Assembly (NCBI GenBank): GCA_001986395.2
Contig: MQVO02000006.1
Coordinates: forward strand, 434,001 to 498,000
DNA length: 64,000 bases
Source: Irpex lacteus
Lineage: Eukaryota > Basidiomycota > Agaricomycetes > Polyporales > Irpicaceae
Direction: 5' to 3'
A model generated the notes under the pieces. That model did not search any database. It worked only from the letters and a program-made list of their open reading frames with translations, and was not told the origin of the DNA. The position numbers and the translations under genes were made by a program. Every line of letters begins with the position of its first letter. The first letter of the stretch is position 1. Positions 34,492 to 45,913 of the stretch are shown here, one piece after another.

Positions 34492-36986
34492 CTACGAAGA
34501 TAGGATACTCGGCCACTTGAGCTTGAGACCCTCCAACCAGCGCATATACAACAACTCCGCAATCGGCGACTTGCGCGGCTGGTCCTCCGGCGGCGTAGCA
34601 GCGGCGGCAGGGCTATCAGACGTAGACGGCAGCCCACTGATCTCTTCTTCTTCAGTGACGACGAGCCCTTTATTGGTGAGCTCGCTCTTCCGCGTTATCC
34701 GTTTATGGGGGAAGAGCGCGCGCTGGGTGTTGACGTGCTGCCGGACGCGAGAGTTCCTAAGAGAGGCGATGGGATGTTAGATGGTAGATGGTAAGAGACG
34801 ACGCTGAGTGGTCGGTCCGAGACTTACTCGTTTATTCCAGTCAGGATGTCCAGAATGACATTGTATGCCAACTCTGGGTTCACGTCTCGCAGCTCTTCGA
34901 ACCCTCTTGAGATCATGCTGAGCGACTCGATCTCACGAGCGTCCATGCCATCATGTATCGACTGCGGAAGAGGGAGAGGAAGAGCGCATATGCGTAAATC
35001 CAGTCAGTCAGGCCACTTCTGTACTGCGCATATAAGAGCAACGTACCCTCTCGAGCGTAGGCAGCAATACCTCATCCACCATCGCTTTCCCCGCCTTCTC
35101 AGCCTGACTGACTTTCCTTGCACTCCCGCCGCCGTTCTTCGTACTCACGGGCGAGGACGGTGCGCTCCCACTCTGACTCCCACTTCCGCTCCTGTCTCTC
35201 TTCAAGCTCCCGACGTACTCCTCAGACAACCGCAGACTCCTGACGGTGTCTACCTTCTTCACTGGTCGAATGGTGTCGACACCTGTACCAAGATCGGCCT
35301 CCATGAGTACCGTCCCACTTGTCACGTTGTTCCGCGCTGCATAAGACGCCCTCCTCGTTGACCGCACAGATCCCTGCCCAGTCACCGTGCCAGAGTACGC
35401 CGGTGGCGGCTCCGTGGAGTCTGGTGGAGGTAGTACCTCTCCCTGCGGTGGTGTTGAGGGTTCTGCGCCGCCGGTAGTCTCTTCTGAGTTTGTATCCTGA
35501 AGCAGCGAAGGCAGGTCCTTCTCCTCAGAACTCGGCGGCGACCTTATAACGACCGTCGAGTGGCTCGCCTCTGCGTTCCCCATGATACCGTTGTTTGAGG
35601 GTATGTCGCTGCCCTTTGTCGCACCGTCCGTCTGTATAGACTCGTGCACCTCGTACGTCGAGCCTCCATCATCCTCGTATTCGTACTCATCTGGTATCGT
35701 ACCGTGTGTTGCGAAGTCTCGGGCCATGCTTCGGTACGACCCCATTGCAGACGTCGATTTGAGGGTGTCAAAGTTCCACTCGCTGCGTACCGTGCCGTCC
35801 CAAACGCCACTGTTCCGTATTGAAGGGACGTACATCTGAGGGGTGCGACCTGGCTGGCGCGAACGGTAGTCTTGGTATCGCTCGATAAGCTCTGTCAAGT
35901 AGGATGTCTTCTTGGCTTGGCGGATGAATCGGTGTTGGAGTAGTTCCTTTGTTGTCGGTCGCTGTCACATAAGTCAGCAAGGACTACTTTAAATAAGTGC
36001 ATACCATATCCGTAGACTGACCAGTTTCGGATCCTTCGTCAGACACTGAGATACAAAGTCCTTGAATGCTAGCGAGAAGGCACCCTCGAGTACAGGAGGC
36101 TTCGCTTTCGGAATCAAGAACAGTACTCGCATAGGATGATACTCCGCCAACGGAGGCTCGCCCTTTGCCATTTCGATAGCAGTGATGCCTAAACTCCAAA
36201 CATCGGCTTTGGCATCATAGCCCGCCTGTCTGATGACTTCAGGTGCCATCCAGAACGGCGTACCGACGAAGGTGTGTCTCAACGTGCTCGTCAGCTGCGC
36301 TGCCACGCCGAAGTCGGCCAGCTTCACTTTTCCTGATGCAGAGAGAAGTACGTTTGCGGCCTTGATGTCGCGGTGGATGGTGCCCTCAGTATGCAAGTAG
36401 TCCAGTCCAAGTAGGAGTTCGCGACAGATGACGGCAATGTGTCCTTCTGAGAACGGGCCTGGTTTGAGCAAGTCAAGACATGATCCACCGGCCAGGTACT
36501 CCATGACAATCCATAGTTTGTAGTTGACAACGAAGGAGCCGTAATATCTTGTGACATATTCTGAGTCGACTTGGGCGAGGTTCGCAATCTCCTGCTGAAT
36601 CTCAGAGATGTCGTCGTCTGAGCTTTCGAGATCTACGGAACGCTCTCTCGTAAGATTCTCAAACTCTCACACATCATCAGGGATCTGCGTTACGCACCTA
36701 TCTGTTTGATTGCCACCACCTGCTTCGAATCGTTGTGAATGGCCTTGTACACTGTCCCGAAGCTCCCTGTGCCCAGCTTCTCTAATAGCGTGTACTGGCT
36801 TGCGGGGTTACTGGTAGGGATTGGAAACGGCTCCGGTGCAGACGGGCGAGGCACCCGTTCAGGCTCCTCCTTCACAGGCGACGAGGATGGTGATTTCGTG
36901 AGCGCTTTAGGCTGTAAACCAGAACCAGAGCCAGAGTCAGTACTCGAACGACTCCCTTTACGCAGCACACGAGGTTTCGAGGCCAT
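34492..36986 (-). CDS. Ste20-type protein kinase, germinal-centre kinase III group, 737 aa
   Basis: This is a Ser/Thr kinase of the MST3/MST4/Sps1/Ppk11 group, which acts in cell polarity, septation and spore formation. Exons 36698-36986, 36022-36632, 35047-35961, 34828-34961 and 34492-34756 sum to 2214 nt. A 64-residue Ser/Pro leader precedes the kinase domain. Visible motifs are the Gly loop [21 protein letters not shown], hinge [14 protein letters not shown], catalytic loop [21 protein letters not shown], and the Ste20 activation signature [13 protein letters not shown], with [13 protein letters not shown] at its end. A long Ser/Thr/Pro/Gly-rich linker follows. A conserved helical C-terminal block (LPTLERSIHDG, then [19 protein letters not shown]) resembles the dimerisation region of GCK-III kinases and ends [17 protein letters not shown]. 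Catalytic residues are all present. Confidence 0.93.
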
Positions 36987-37988
36987 GACTGTTGCACTCT
37001 CGCGTGCAGTAAGCGGAAGAGAGAGTACTGCACGCTTGGGACGGAGGCAAACGACAGACGGGGCCTCAGAGTCGCACGAGAGAGCTTCTGGCACTGCACG
37101 TGGGTGACAGAGACATGCGTTGTTGGTATATCATCCGCGTAGCTTATAGGATCATCGTGGAGCGTGTGCGTGTATATCGTATACGGGATGATTCTGATCG
37201 AGAAGGTGTGGCCGAGGACAAGAGGCACTCACCATGTCTGGTCGTTAGTGGTCGTTAGGAATAAATTACTTGTAAATTGAGCGCAATAAGCGGGCAAGGT
37301 GTGGATGCAACGAGGCCGAAGACGTGATACAGATAAACGAGATGAAATAAGACGTGAGGAAGACTGCGACCAGAGGAGAGCGTGTCGTGAGGGCGGCGAC
37401 AGAGCGAGATGGGAAAGCGGGTATTAATCGTAGCCTGTCGGAGTTCGGGGGATCACGAAGCCCGCCGGGTGACCTGGAGTGTTTGACCGACGCGCAAAGG
37501 AGGGCGTATGTCGTGGAACGTGTCGGTCGGGGGTGATGGCAGTGGTGGTAAAGGACGAGGAGACGGTGTGGAGCGTACCGGACGCGACGACGAGCCACGA
37601 AATGACGTCGAGCTGCATTTGGTGATCGTGCGAACAAAAGTCGGCCATCACTTGCATCTCACAGGGCGCGTGCGGGCGTTGGTCCGGTCCGAATTCCGAG
37701 AGAGGAATAACTCACAGTACTTACATAACCACTGCAGAATAGATAAAAACCGCCACTTATTCAGGGTTCTATATAGCTCGAACTGTGCTAATAGATGTTC
37801 ATTTGCATCTCAAGATGATAGTCGATGATCATTACGGTCTTCGATGCGGAGCATAGCCTGGTGGTAAACGCGAGGAGTCATCCCAAGTCGCCGAGGCGAC
37901 GGCAGCAACCCCACTCCATATCTGCCAGGCTCTCCACCCTCCTGCTCTTCCTCTCAACTTCTACACCGACCCTGAACCAGATACCGAC
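36987..37988. other. Divergent intergenic region (kinase / histidine phosphatase)
   Basis: One kilobase shared by two divergent promoters. On the minus strand an ATG directly abuts a good donor (ATG^GTGAGTG at about 37227), suggesting a 5' UTR intron or a spliced upstream ORF for the kinase. No independent gene is supported. Confidence 0.4.
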
Positions 37989-38910
37989 ATGAGCAAAGCC
38001 ACGGAGAAACGTATCTATTTGACTCGCCATGCGCAGGCCGAACACAAGTATGTTTGACAATGTATTTTATCCATCTGGCGTCGCGATCCTAATCAAATGT
38101 GCATTGCAGCGTTGATTTAGATTATACGAGTAAGCAAAGCGGCTCCTGATATCTAATTGCTGCTCAGTCGATGCATAGTACGCGATGCACCCCTCACGGC
38201 ACTTGGACGACAGCAGTCCGCGGAACTATACGAGGAAACCAAGGATACCATTCAGAAGACCGCAGAGCTGCTCGTCTCTAGCGCCCTCCGCCGGCCAATG
38301 CAGACTATGATCATTGGGTACGCGGACCTCAGAAAAAGACTGGAGAGTGAAGGGAAGCCAGTCATCATATTGCCTCAGCTACAAGAGGTGAGCACAAGCG
38401 ACCGCACACCGAGAACAGCGAAGCTAATGTGCCTTTAGTGTAACGAACACCCTTGCGATCGTGGTTCTGTACGTGTCTATTCTATAATCTAACCGTCCAT
38501 AAGCTCCACACTAATACTCCCTCTAACTATAGCCCCGCGAAGCCCTCGAAGCAGACCCCGAATTCGCCGGCCTCGACTTCAGCTCCCTCACCCCCGACTG
38601 GACCTCTAAACAAGGCTTCTACGCGGCCACCGTCCCTGCCCTCCAAGCCCGCGCCCGATGGAACCGGAACTGGCTCCGCTCCCGTCCAGAGAAAGAGATC
38701 GTCGTCGTCGCCCACGGCGATTGTCTCAGATATATCACGGAAGGGTTCAATTCGGGTGCGCCGTGGGCGAACGCGGAGGTTAGGGAGTATACGTTTGAGA
38801 AGGAGGAAGGGGAGGATGAGCAGGGGGAGGCGTGGCTTGTGCCGGTGAAGAGGATCGCGAAGGAGGGTGCTGATGAACCTACGTCTTCGCAGATTAAGAG
38901 GACGTATTGA
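37989..38910 (+). CDS. Histidine phosphatase superfamily protein, Pmu1-like, 231 aa
   Basis: This is a phosphoglycerate-mutase-like phosphatase of the Pmu1 type. Exons 37989-38047, 38110-38129, 38179-38387, 38439-38468 and 38533-38910 sum to 696 nt. The catalytic histidine lies in YLTRHAQAEHN (RHA replaces the commoner RHG). It is followed by NVDLDYTIRDAPLTALGRQQ, part of it on a 20-nt exon. The usual arginine region is SSALRRPMQTM, then ECNEHPCDRGS on a 30-nt exon, and the second histidine is in VVAHGDCLRYITEG. No signal peptide is seen, so it is probably cytosolic. The substrate is unknown; Pmu1 relatives act on small phosphorylated metabolites. The Ala in RHA is odd but occurs in this subgroup. 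Confidence 0.9.
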
Positions 38911-39049
38911 GGTCTCGATTTTAGATGTTAGCGGTACACGTAGAAAGGGATGTTTAGAAAGTTTACGTGCATTATTTGTACAACGCATCATATCATAGAA
39001 TAGACAATTCACGTTATGCAGTGTAATTCATTGACGTGAAGTAGCCCGC

Positions 39050-39602
39050 TTAGGATGATCCAGCATTCTTCTTCTCGCCCTCAGCTCCCGCTCGAAGGTC
39101 GGTCAACAAGTCCTGGAGTCGTTGGCGCAACTTCTTCGCCATGGGCTCATCATCGGATGATGGAGGTGGCTAGTAGGTAGATATTGGTACGTAGTTAGTG
39201 AAATAGATCAACGTGCCATGGAAGTCTAATCTGACCAGCTGATCAAGCAGATACTATATGACATGTATGTATGAGCAACTCGAAACATGTGAGAACCTTG
39301 TGAAGGTTACCTCTGCTTCGTCTATCGTCTGCGATTACGAGAGGGTTAAAGTTGTCAGCATTGATTCGTGGGTATAGTACGCGAAACAAAGATACTGACC
39401 AGGATTATGGGTCCTCTGGAAGATGTCAAGTGTGAGTAATCTACTAGTAGCCACAAAATTCTACACTCACCGGTTCACTATGAAGATAGATGGAAGACAC
39501 GACAGTACTAACCAAGAAGGCTAGTGTGAGTTAGCGAAGGCTTGCCTAAGCGGTACTCGTAGACGTCATAACATTCGGAATTGCCCAAAAAATCCAAGAC
39601 AT
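39050..39602 (-). CDS. Tiny putative single-pass membrane protein, about 83 aa in 6 exons
   Basis: I do not recognise it. The supported exons are 39471-39520, 39400-39415, 39311-39328, 39236-39253 and 39050-39169, joined by canonical 55-71-nt introns. They keep one frame reading a hydrophobic segment (SWLVLSCLPSIFIVNRGP), then IILTIDEAEYLLDQL, then PPPSSDDEPMAKKLRQRLQD, and stop at 39050. Three consecutive internal exons are 16, 18 and 18 nt. The first exon (39573-39602, MSWIFWAIPN) needs a weak GTTATG donor and is tentative. The gene lies 139 nt past the convergent phosphatase stop and just downstream of the coilin gene on the same strand. The helix plus charged tail suggests an ER-type small membrane protein. 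Confidence 0.45.
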
Positions 39603-39717
39603 ACGCCCGTACTTATACTAGTACTGAGTTATTTAGTAGGCAGAGCTCGAAGAAGAGATTATGTGCAAGCATCAAAATGAGAAAGATCAGAGCACAAAAG
39701 CAAAACATGTCGGACCG

Positions 39718-41697
39718 TCATAATTCCAACCCAGTGAGCACCCTCCAATCACCCGAGAACACCTCATTCCACTCATACGTCTCTTCCTCCGGTACGACTA
39801 TTTCCTCTTCCGCACCATCCCCCTCGTCCTCGTACACATCCAGGCGTCCACCAAACGAAACTTGTGATTGCGTAGCGCCAGGGCGAAGGAGAGGCTGAAC
39901 CACCAGATTAACGTCCGGATCGTTCTTCTGGACTCTACCGATGTTGAGCAAGATTTCCGGAGTGAAGGTTGCTGGGTTAAGTGCGAGTGCCTAATAGGAT
40001 CGCGTGAGATTTCATGCGAGCCTGACATGCAATAATGGCATCAATGGGGCTCACCTTCCAGCCTACTAGAGAGCCAGCCACAGTACTTTTGGCGTCCTGA
40101 ATCTTCGGCAACGTCTCCCACTTCTTCTCTACCAGCGCCCACGTCCGGGGAGAGAGATCGCTATGTTCCGTGGCATTAGCATCTTTCACCAGCGCCGGCT
40201 CTGGCGCAACAGTCCTCTGCGTGGGTATCATATCATCATTGCCGGTGGCATCCTCCACCTCCCCATCATCAGCTTCACCATAGTCGAGTACAACATGCTC
40301 AACTTCCTGCGTCTCACTCCTCACAAGTTGTCCCCGCGCCTCCGCCTTCTTTTTACCCTTCCCCTTGTTCTTCCGCTCAGGGTACAATCCCTCCTCCACA
40401 TCGATACTAGTGACGATCATGTTAGCGGGGATCTGTCCGTTCTGTTGCTTCTCGGAAGGCGGGATGAGACGAGGGAAGATGTTCGGCGCAGCGGCGGTTA
40501 CTTCAGATGAGCTTGCTGCTTGGAAGGGCAGAGGAGCAGGCTCGGGCTCGTCTGCATCCGGAGCGGCAAAGACTATCTTCTTCGGGAGGACCGAGGCCAT
40601 CGCTTGCTTGAACCCCTTGCGTTTATTCTTGTTTGACAGACTCGCCATCATGATCGTTGGAGGGGGAGCTCGCACTTGCGGCGGAGCGGGAAGGGCATCA
40701 TCGTGACCAGCGTTGTCAAAGGAAGCTTCGATGTCTTGCTCTATTGCTGTCGACCGTGAGCCGAGGGGTACATTATTCACTCCAAAAACTCCATTCGAGG
40801 CTTGTTCAGCAGCGAGTCGTTCATGGTGCTTCTTCAGTCTGCGACGAAGGTTGCGGTTTTTCGTGGCTGTTTTGCCGTGGCCTGGCGGAGTAAAGTTCTC
40901 TGCTGGCTTTCTGTTCATCGAATTGAGTAAGTACCGGTGAATAAACTAGTGTACTATATTTCCTCACGGTTTGGCAACAGCAGCTGCGCTTGCGAAAGCC
41001 TTTGCAGGTGCAGTCTTCGCCGGCGGCGCTGGTCTGGCTTTCGAGGTCTCAACCGAGGGAGGAGAGTCGGAAGATGAATCTGACGAATCGTCCGAGGTAG
41101 AGTCAGAGTCAGAGTCGCTGTCGTCTGAGCTTGAAGTTGAATCATCTGAGCTTTCATCAGAATCGGAAGAGGGGTCTGAGCTGGACGAGGAAGAAGTTGA
41201 AGGCGCCTTCCTTGCTGAAGGCTTCGCTTGCGGTACATTGGGTTTAGTGAGCTTGACAGACTTTGCTCGCTTTGGTGGGGGTAGGGCTTCTATATATTAA
41301 ATTGTTTGGGTAACATTAATTTATACGATGAACTGAATACGCACCAGGGCTTTCCGCCTTCCGCTTTTTGTGAGCCATATTGCTTGAAGGAACACGCTGC
41401 TTTACACTGAAATAGAGGGCGTCTCCTTGAGACTGTTCATTGAGTATCTAGAGCAGCCACTGTATCCACTCACTTTACAAGGTCCCCATCTCGTACGACG
41501 TCTATTGGACTTGAATCCAATAGCTCGAACCCATCCAGTACCAGCGCGATTTGGTCTGCGGCTACTTCATGTTCACGTAAGGCTGGCACGTCCGAGCACA
41601 GAGATTCTTTGAGGTCCTGTACGTTGCTTGCTGCAGAAACAACAAACCATGCCTTGAAAGTCGTAAGAGGCGGTGTGCTTTCTACCTTGATTCGCAT
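39718..41697 (-). CDS. Coilin homolog, 578 aa, 5 exons
   Basis: Coilin scaffolds Cajal bodies, where snRNPs and snoRNPs mature in the nucleus. Exons 41474-41697, 41345-41406, 40968-41289, 40055-40910 and 39718-39990 sum to 1737 nt. The N-terminal ubiquitin-like coilin domain is recognisable (MRIKVESTPPLTTFKAWFVV, ALVLDGFELLDSSPIDVVRD). It is followed by a nuclear-localisation-like MAHKKRKAESP and a long Ser/Asp tract. A conserved basic block follows (FTPPGHGKTATKNRNLRRRL). The C-terminal region (TVAGSLVGWKALALNP, then a span up to YEWNEVFSGDW) matches the atypical Tudor domain that closes coilins. The assignment is by domain order rather than overall identity. It diverges from SEC63 over a 289-nt promoter. 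Confidence 0.82.
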
Positions 41698-41986
41698 CCT
41701 GGCTGTCTTGCTCAGAGTGACGAGCCCATAGCAGCTAGGCGCTTGTATAACTGAATTCGAAGAGATCTAAATCACCCGATGTTACTAGAAAGGCAGTTCG
41801 TTCCCACAGTACTATAACGCGTTCCAAAGTGCCAGGTCACACTGACACGCATACTCATTCACCGACTTCATCGTTCGACAACGTCGACGACGTTCTCCTC
41901 GTCCCCTCCTTACCACGGACCCACGATCTCTACTTTAATCAACAAATTCGGCTGATTCAACCCTCAAGTAACGACTTCTTGCCGCG

Positions 41987-44444
41987 ATGGCGGACTACAG
42001 CTATGACGAGTCGGGCAACATGGCCCTGTACTTTGTCCTGACATTCTTGTTTGTCATCCTCCTACCCGTGACTTTAACGTCGCCGAGCTCTCTAAGTATG
42101 TTGCATGTCTGCTATCTCGTTGTTTAATCTTACTTACCTTGGCTGTGTACGTCAGGACAAAAACGGGTACAAGAGGGTTGCCCATGCGATGAGTGTGTTC
42201 GACACAGAGATAGCATACAACCGGGCATCTTCAGTGCTAGGTTTCAGCGGAGGTGCGTCTTGAATGTCTGTGGACTGTAAAATATTGCTGAACTGCTGCT
42301 ATAGATCCCTATTCCTTGCCGTCGGATGGTCGGCGTTTGCATACCTTGCGTACAAGGTCACGACAGCAAAGATCGAGAACAAAGTTTACAACCCCTTCGA
42401 GATTTTGGAGATCAGTACTGTAAGAACATTGAAGTCCTACGACTTGGTTTGTATAATGCTTAATCTGCATCAAGGGTACCAGCATAAAAGACATCAAATC
42501 ACATTATAAGAAGCTTTCTCGCAAATTGTATGTTTAGCTGTCTGCGTTACCCTCAGCAGTTACTAACATCTTCAACAGCCATCCTGACAAGGTCAAGCTT
42601 GGCGTTAACCAGACCATGGAAGCCGTCGAGGCACACTTCGTCGAGATAACAAAGGCATACAAAGCGTATGTCATACGTGTCACCTCGTATGGGAGCTGCA
42701 AGCTCATCGTATGTCTAGATTGACCGACGTGACCATTAAGGAGAACTGGGAGAAGTACGGTCACCCTGATGGACGTCAAGAGGTTTCAATGGGTATTGCC
42801 TTGCCTAAGGGTATCATCGAGGGTCGCAACCGTATGTTCGTATTGGCAGGTTACGCCCTTGTTTTCGGTGGTTTCCTTCCTTTGCTAGTTGGTCGTTGGT
42901 GGTTCGGTAACCGAGAGAAGACCAAGGATGGTGTGAATGCTCGCTCCGCAGCTACCTTTTTCAAGGACCTTAGTGAGGACTCCAAGATTGAGGAAGTTGT
43001 TGCTTCATTGGGAAAGAGCTTCGAGTACGAGCTCCCATCTCTGTCGAAGCAGTCGAAGGAGATTGATGCGCTGGAAGAGGAGATTGAGAAGACCCTCGGT
43101 CCTAAGTGGGGAACCTTGAAGACGTTGGCGGGAATTATCCCCAAGCAGTACCAAGCTCGTCGCCGCGCTTTTATCCTCCTCTACGCCCATGTTCTCCGAC
43201 TCCCACTCCCCAGTGCCTCTTTACGCAAAGGTTCGCTATAACTCATTCTAGGCTCTCAGTGGAATCCTAACCTTCTTGTAGAGCAAGCCACGGTTCTTCT
43301 CCAGACTCCCGCACTGCTCAACTCGCTGCTTAACATCGTCACCTCACGAAACTGGCTGACTCCCACTCTTGCGGCGATGCGCTTGCACGCGTTCCTTACC
43401 CAGGCCCTCATTCCTGGAGACAACAGCTTGCGACTCGCTCAACTGCCCGGTGTTAACCCGCAAGAAGGCCGAGAATTACTCAAGAATTCCAATTCTCTTG
43501 AGACCGTCGCTGGAAATCTCGAAAAAGAGGGCGATTCTCGGGCCAGCGCTGTTAAAAAGGCTGTATCGAAATGGGGCAGAATAGACCTTGTGGACGCTTC
43601 GTTCAAAGGTACGTTTAATGTCTACCAGCATGTCAAAGTTCACGCAGATTTACGCATTCGCTAGTTATTGGTGAACGCATCGTACCTCCGCTGTCGATCG
43701 TCTACCTTGTGGTCAAGCTACGAATCGTTCCTCCTGGCTCAAAGGACTCGGAGAAGGAGAAAGAGACCGACGAGAAGAAGACTGCGGCACTCGAAAAGTC
43801 TGACGATGAGTTCCTGACTAGTCGCCAAGACACTGAGGATATGCCCAAGGGGGCTTCTGACAGTGGTTGGGCACACGCACCATTCTGGCCATCGGTAGGT
43901 ACATTCAGTGACGTCTGCACTCCTACAGAGACTCACGCTCATTGCTGCTAGACTCGTAAGCCCAGCTGGTGGGTAGTATTGGCCGATCCTAAACTTGGTC
44001 GTGTTGTCGTTCCTCCAATGCAAGTCACCGACGTGCCGTTGGCGAACCCTAGTCTCGAGCAGGACTATCGCACATACAAGCTCCAGTTCCAGGCACCTCC
44101 CAATATTCAAACGTTCAGCTGGAAGGTATACATTGTCAGCGACACATTCATCGGAGAAGATGTTTCAAGAGATATACTTGTAAGCGGATGTCATCAACTT
44201 ACTCGGTTCATCAATGTTGACAATTTGTTCACAGTTGAAGATCGAAGAGCCACCTCAGGATGCCCAGGAGGAAGAAGACGATGATATCTCTGATCCAGAA
44301 GAGGACTCGCTGGCCGGTCAGATGGCTCTCATGCGTGGTGGTAAGGTGAAGAGAAAGGAAGAAGGAGAGGACAGTGATGACGACGAGAGCTCGACGGATG
44401 ACGATAAGAAGGGCAATGATTCAGACAGTAGTGATGATGATTAA
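41987..44444 (+). CDS. SEC63: Sec63, ER protein translocation subunit, 655 aa
   Basis: This J-domain membrane partner of the Sec61 translocon recruits Kar2/BiP for post-translational import. Exons: 41987-42095, 42156-42252, 42305-42419, 42475-42527, 42579-42665, 42719-43230, 43282-43608, 43665-43894, 43952-44179 and 44235-44444 (1968 nt). The first helix is YFVLTFLFVILLPVTL, then a CPCDEC loop, then a second helix around SLFLAVGWSAFAYLAY. A lumenal J domain carries NPFEILEIS, YKKLSRKFHPDKV (HPD intact) and ENWEKYGHPDG. A third helix (VLAGYALVFGGFLPLLVG) follows, then the Brl helical/Fn3 region (SWWVVLADPKLGRVV). The tail is very acidic with SD repeats, as needed for Sec62 binding. No frameshift or missing residue is seen. 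Confidence 0.95.
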
Positions 44445-44841
44445 GCCCGGGAGTATCGTGGGTCTTTTGGTATATGGTGGTCGATTGTCATGGACGGAGT
44501 TTGACGGTGACTGGTGCTGTATATTCTTTTGTAGCTTGGGATCCGTATGATGATTCTTGATCACCGGTCACTTCCTTATTGCATCTGGTATTTATCACTA
44601 TTATTGCCGTGCAGTGTCATGGTCCCTGTTCCAGAAATTGCCCTGCAGTAAGCCGCGAGTAAGCCCCTCGCTCGCGAGTCGCGACTGAGGCTCACAGTTC
44701 CCGTAATGCATCATGTGATCGTACGTTAGCGCCCATAAGAAATTCTGCACTTGTGCTCAGAGTTGTGGAAGCCTGAAACTTGCCTAAGACACTTTACACA
44801 TCCTGCCACAACCGAAGCCCACTCACATCGGCACCATAAAA
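44445..44841. other. Short intergenic region SEC63 / NHP2
   Basis: 397 nt between two plus-strand genes, with no additional gene. The stretch around 44690-44770 before the NHP2 leader is a likely promoter, without a TATA consensus. Confidence 0.4.
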
Positions 44842-45586
44842 ATGGCCAAGTCAGACAAGAAGGAAAAGAAGTCGAAGGAGGTAACAGAAAAAGTCACTGA
44901 GTCGATAGAAGTCGGCGCGGATGTAGACATGGAGGACGTTACGGTGGCCAAGGTGCGTGGGTACACAATGTTGAAGAGCAGATATTCATGCATTGAGCTA
45001 GGTTGAAAAGAAGACCAAAAAGGAGAAGGAAGAGGTTATCATCCCCCTGGAGGACCTCTCCCCCATCGCTCAGCCACTGGCTCAGAAGAAATTGTTGAAG
45101 AAGCTCCATAAAACCATTAAGAAAGGTATATTGCTTCGTCATCCTTGCAGAATGTTAAAAATAACCAGAATTATCAGCTTCGAAACAAAGACAAGTGAAA
45201 CGAGGTGTAAAGGAGGTCGTGAAAGGTATCCGCAAAGGCGAGAAAGGGTGAGTGAATCTGTTAAAAGTATTGGTAGCGCTTTACCCATAGACTTTTATCC
45301 TAGATTGCTCGTTCTCGCCGCCGACATTACACCTATTGACATCATCTCACATCTGCCCGTATTGAGCGAGGACGCAGGAATACCGTACGTTTTCGTCACT
45401 TCTAAGGAGGAGCTCGGTCATGCCAGTGCAACAAAACGCCCAACGAGCTGTGTCATGGTATGCCCTGACCAGAAGAAAAGGCCGAAGAAGAAGGAGGGCG
45501 AGGACGACAAGGACGATGACTACAAAGAGCTATACGAGGAGTGCCGTCGAGAAGTGGAACAGCTGGACCAAAAGATCCTCTTCTAG
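44842..45586 (+). CDS. NHP2: H/ACA snoRNP protein Nhp2, 195 aa
   Basis: This L7Ae-family RNA-binding subunit of the H/ACA particle guides rRNA pseudouridylation in the nucleolus. Exons 44842-44952, 45002-45125, 45178-45247 and 45304-45586 sum to 588 nt. A Lys/Glu-rich N-terminal extension precedes the core. Core motifs are KKLHKTIKKASKQRQVKRGV, KEVVKGIRKGEKGLLVLAAD, TPIDIISHLPVLSEDAGIPY and VTSKEELGHASATKRPTSCV. The region around GIRKGEKG contacts the K-turn RNA in this family. The C-terminus is acidic and basic by turns and longer than in yeast. Genomic proximity to coilin (both serve snoRNP biogenesis) is probably coincidental. Confidence 0.95.
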
Positions 45587-45913
45587 TTTCTCTCTGTGTA
45601 TATTTATTCGCTGTGCTGCATTCCTGTCCTTACCCTGTACATTATACCGCATACTCATTCCGCTCGACCTCCTATTCGTCCCTCGTGTGAGCATACCCGA
45701 CCTTACGATTACTGACCATGCGACCGTTGTTATGGGTGTGAGAGCGAAAGCCACGTCACAGTTAGAGTCGAGGGATTTGTTCCTCTTGTGTGCGCTTCAC
45801 GCAACGACCGTTCCTGGACTAGTACTACCACCACCATCCTTACTTGGGCTCGCTTCCCGTTCCTACCCAAAAAGTCTACATTATCCATCTTAATAGTTGG
45901 TTAATTACTCGCC
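45587..45913. other. Short intergenic region NHP2 / BFR1
   Basis: A 327-nt spacer between two plus-strand genes; the first 90 nt are CT-rich. No gene or RNA was found. Confidence 0.4.
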
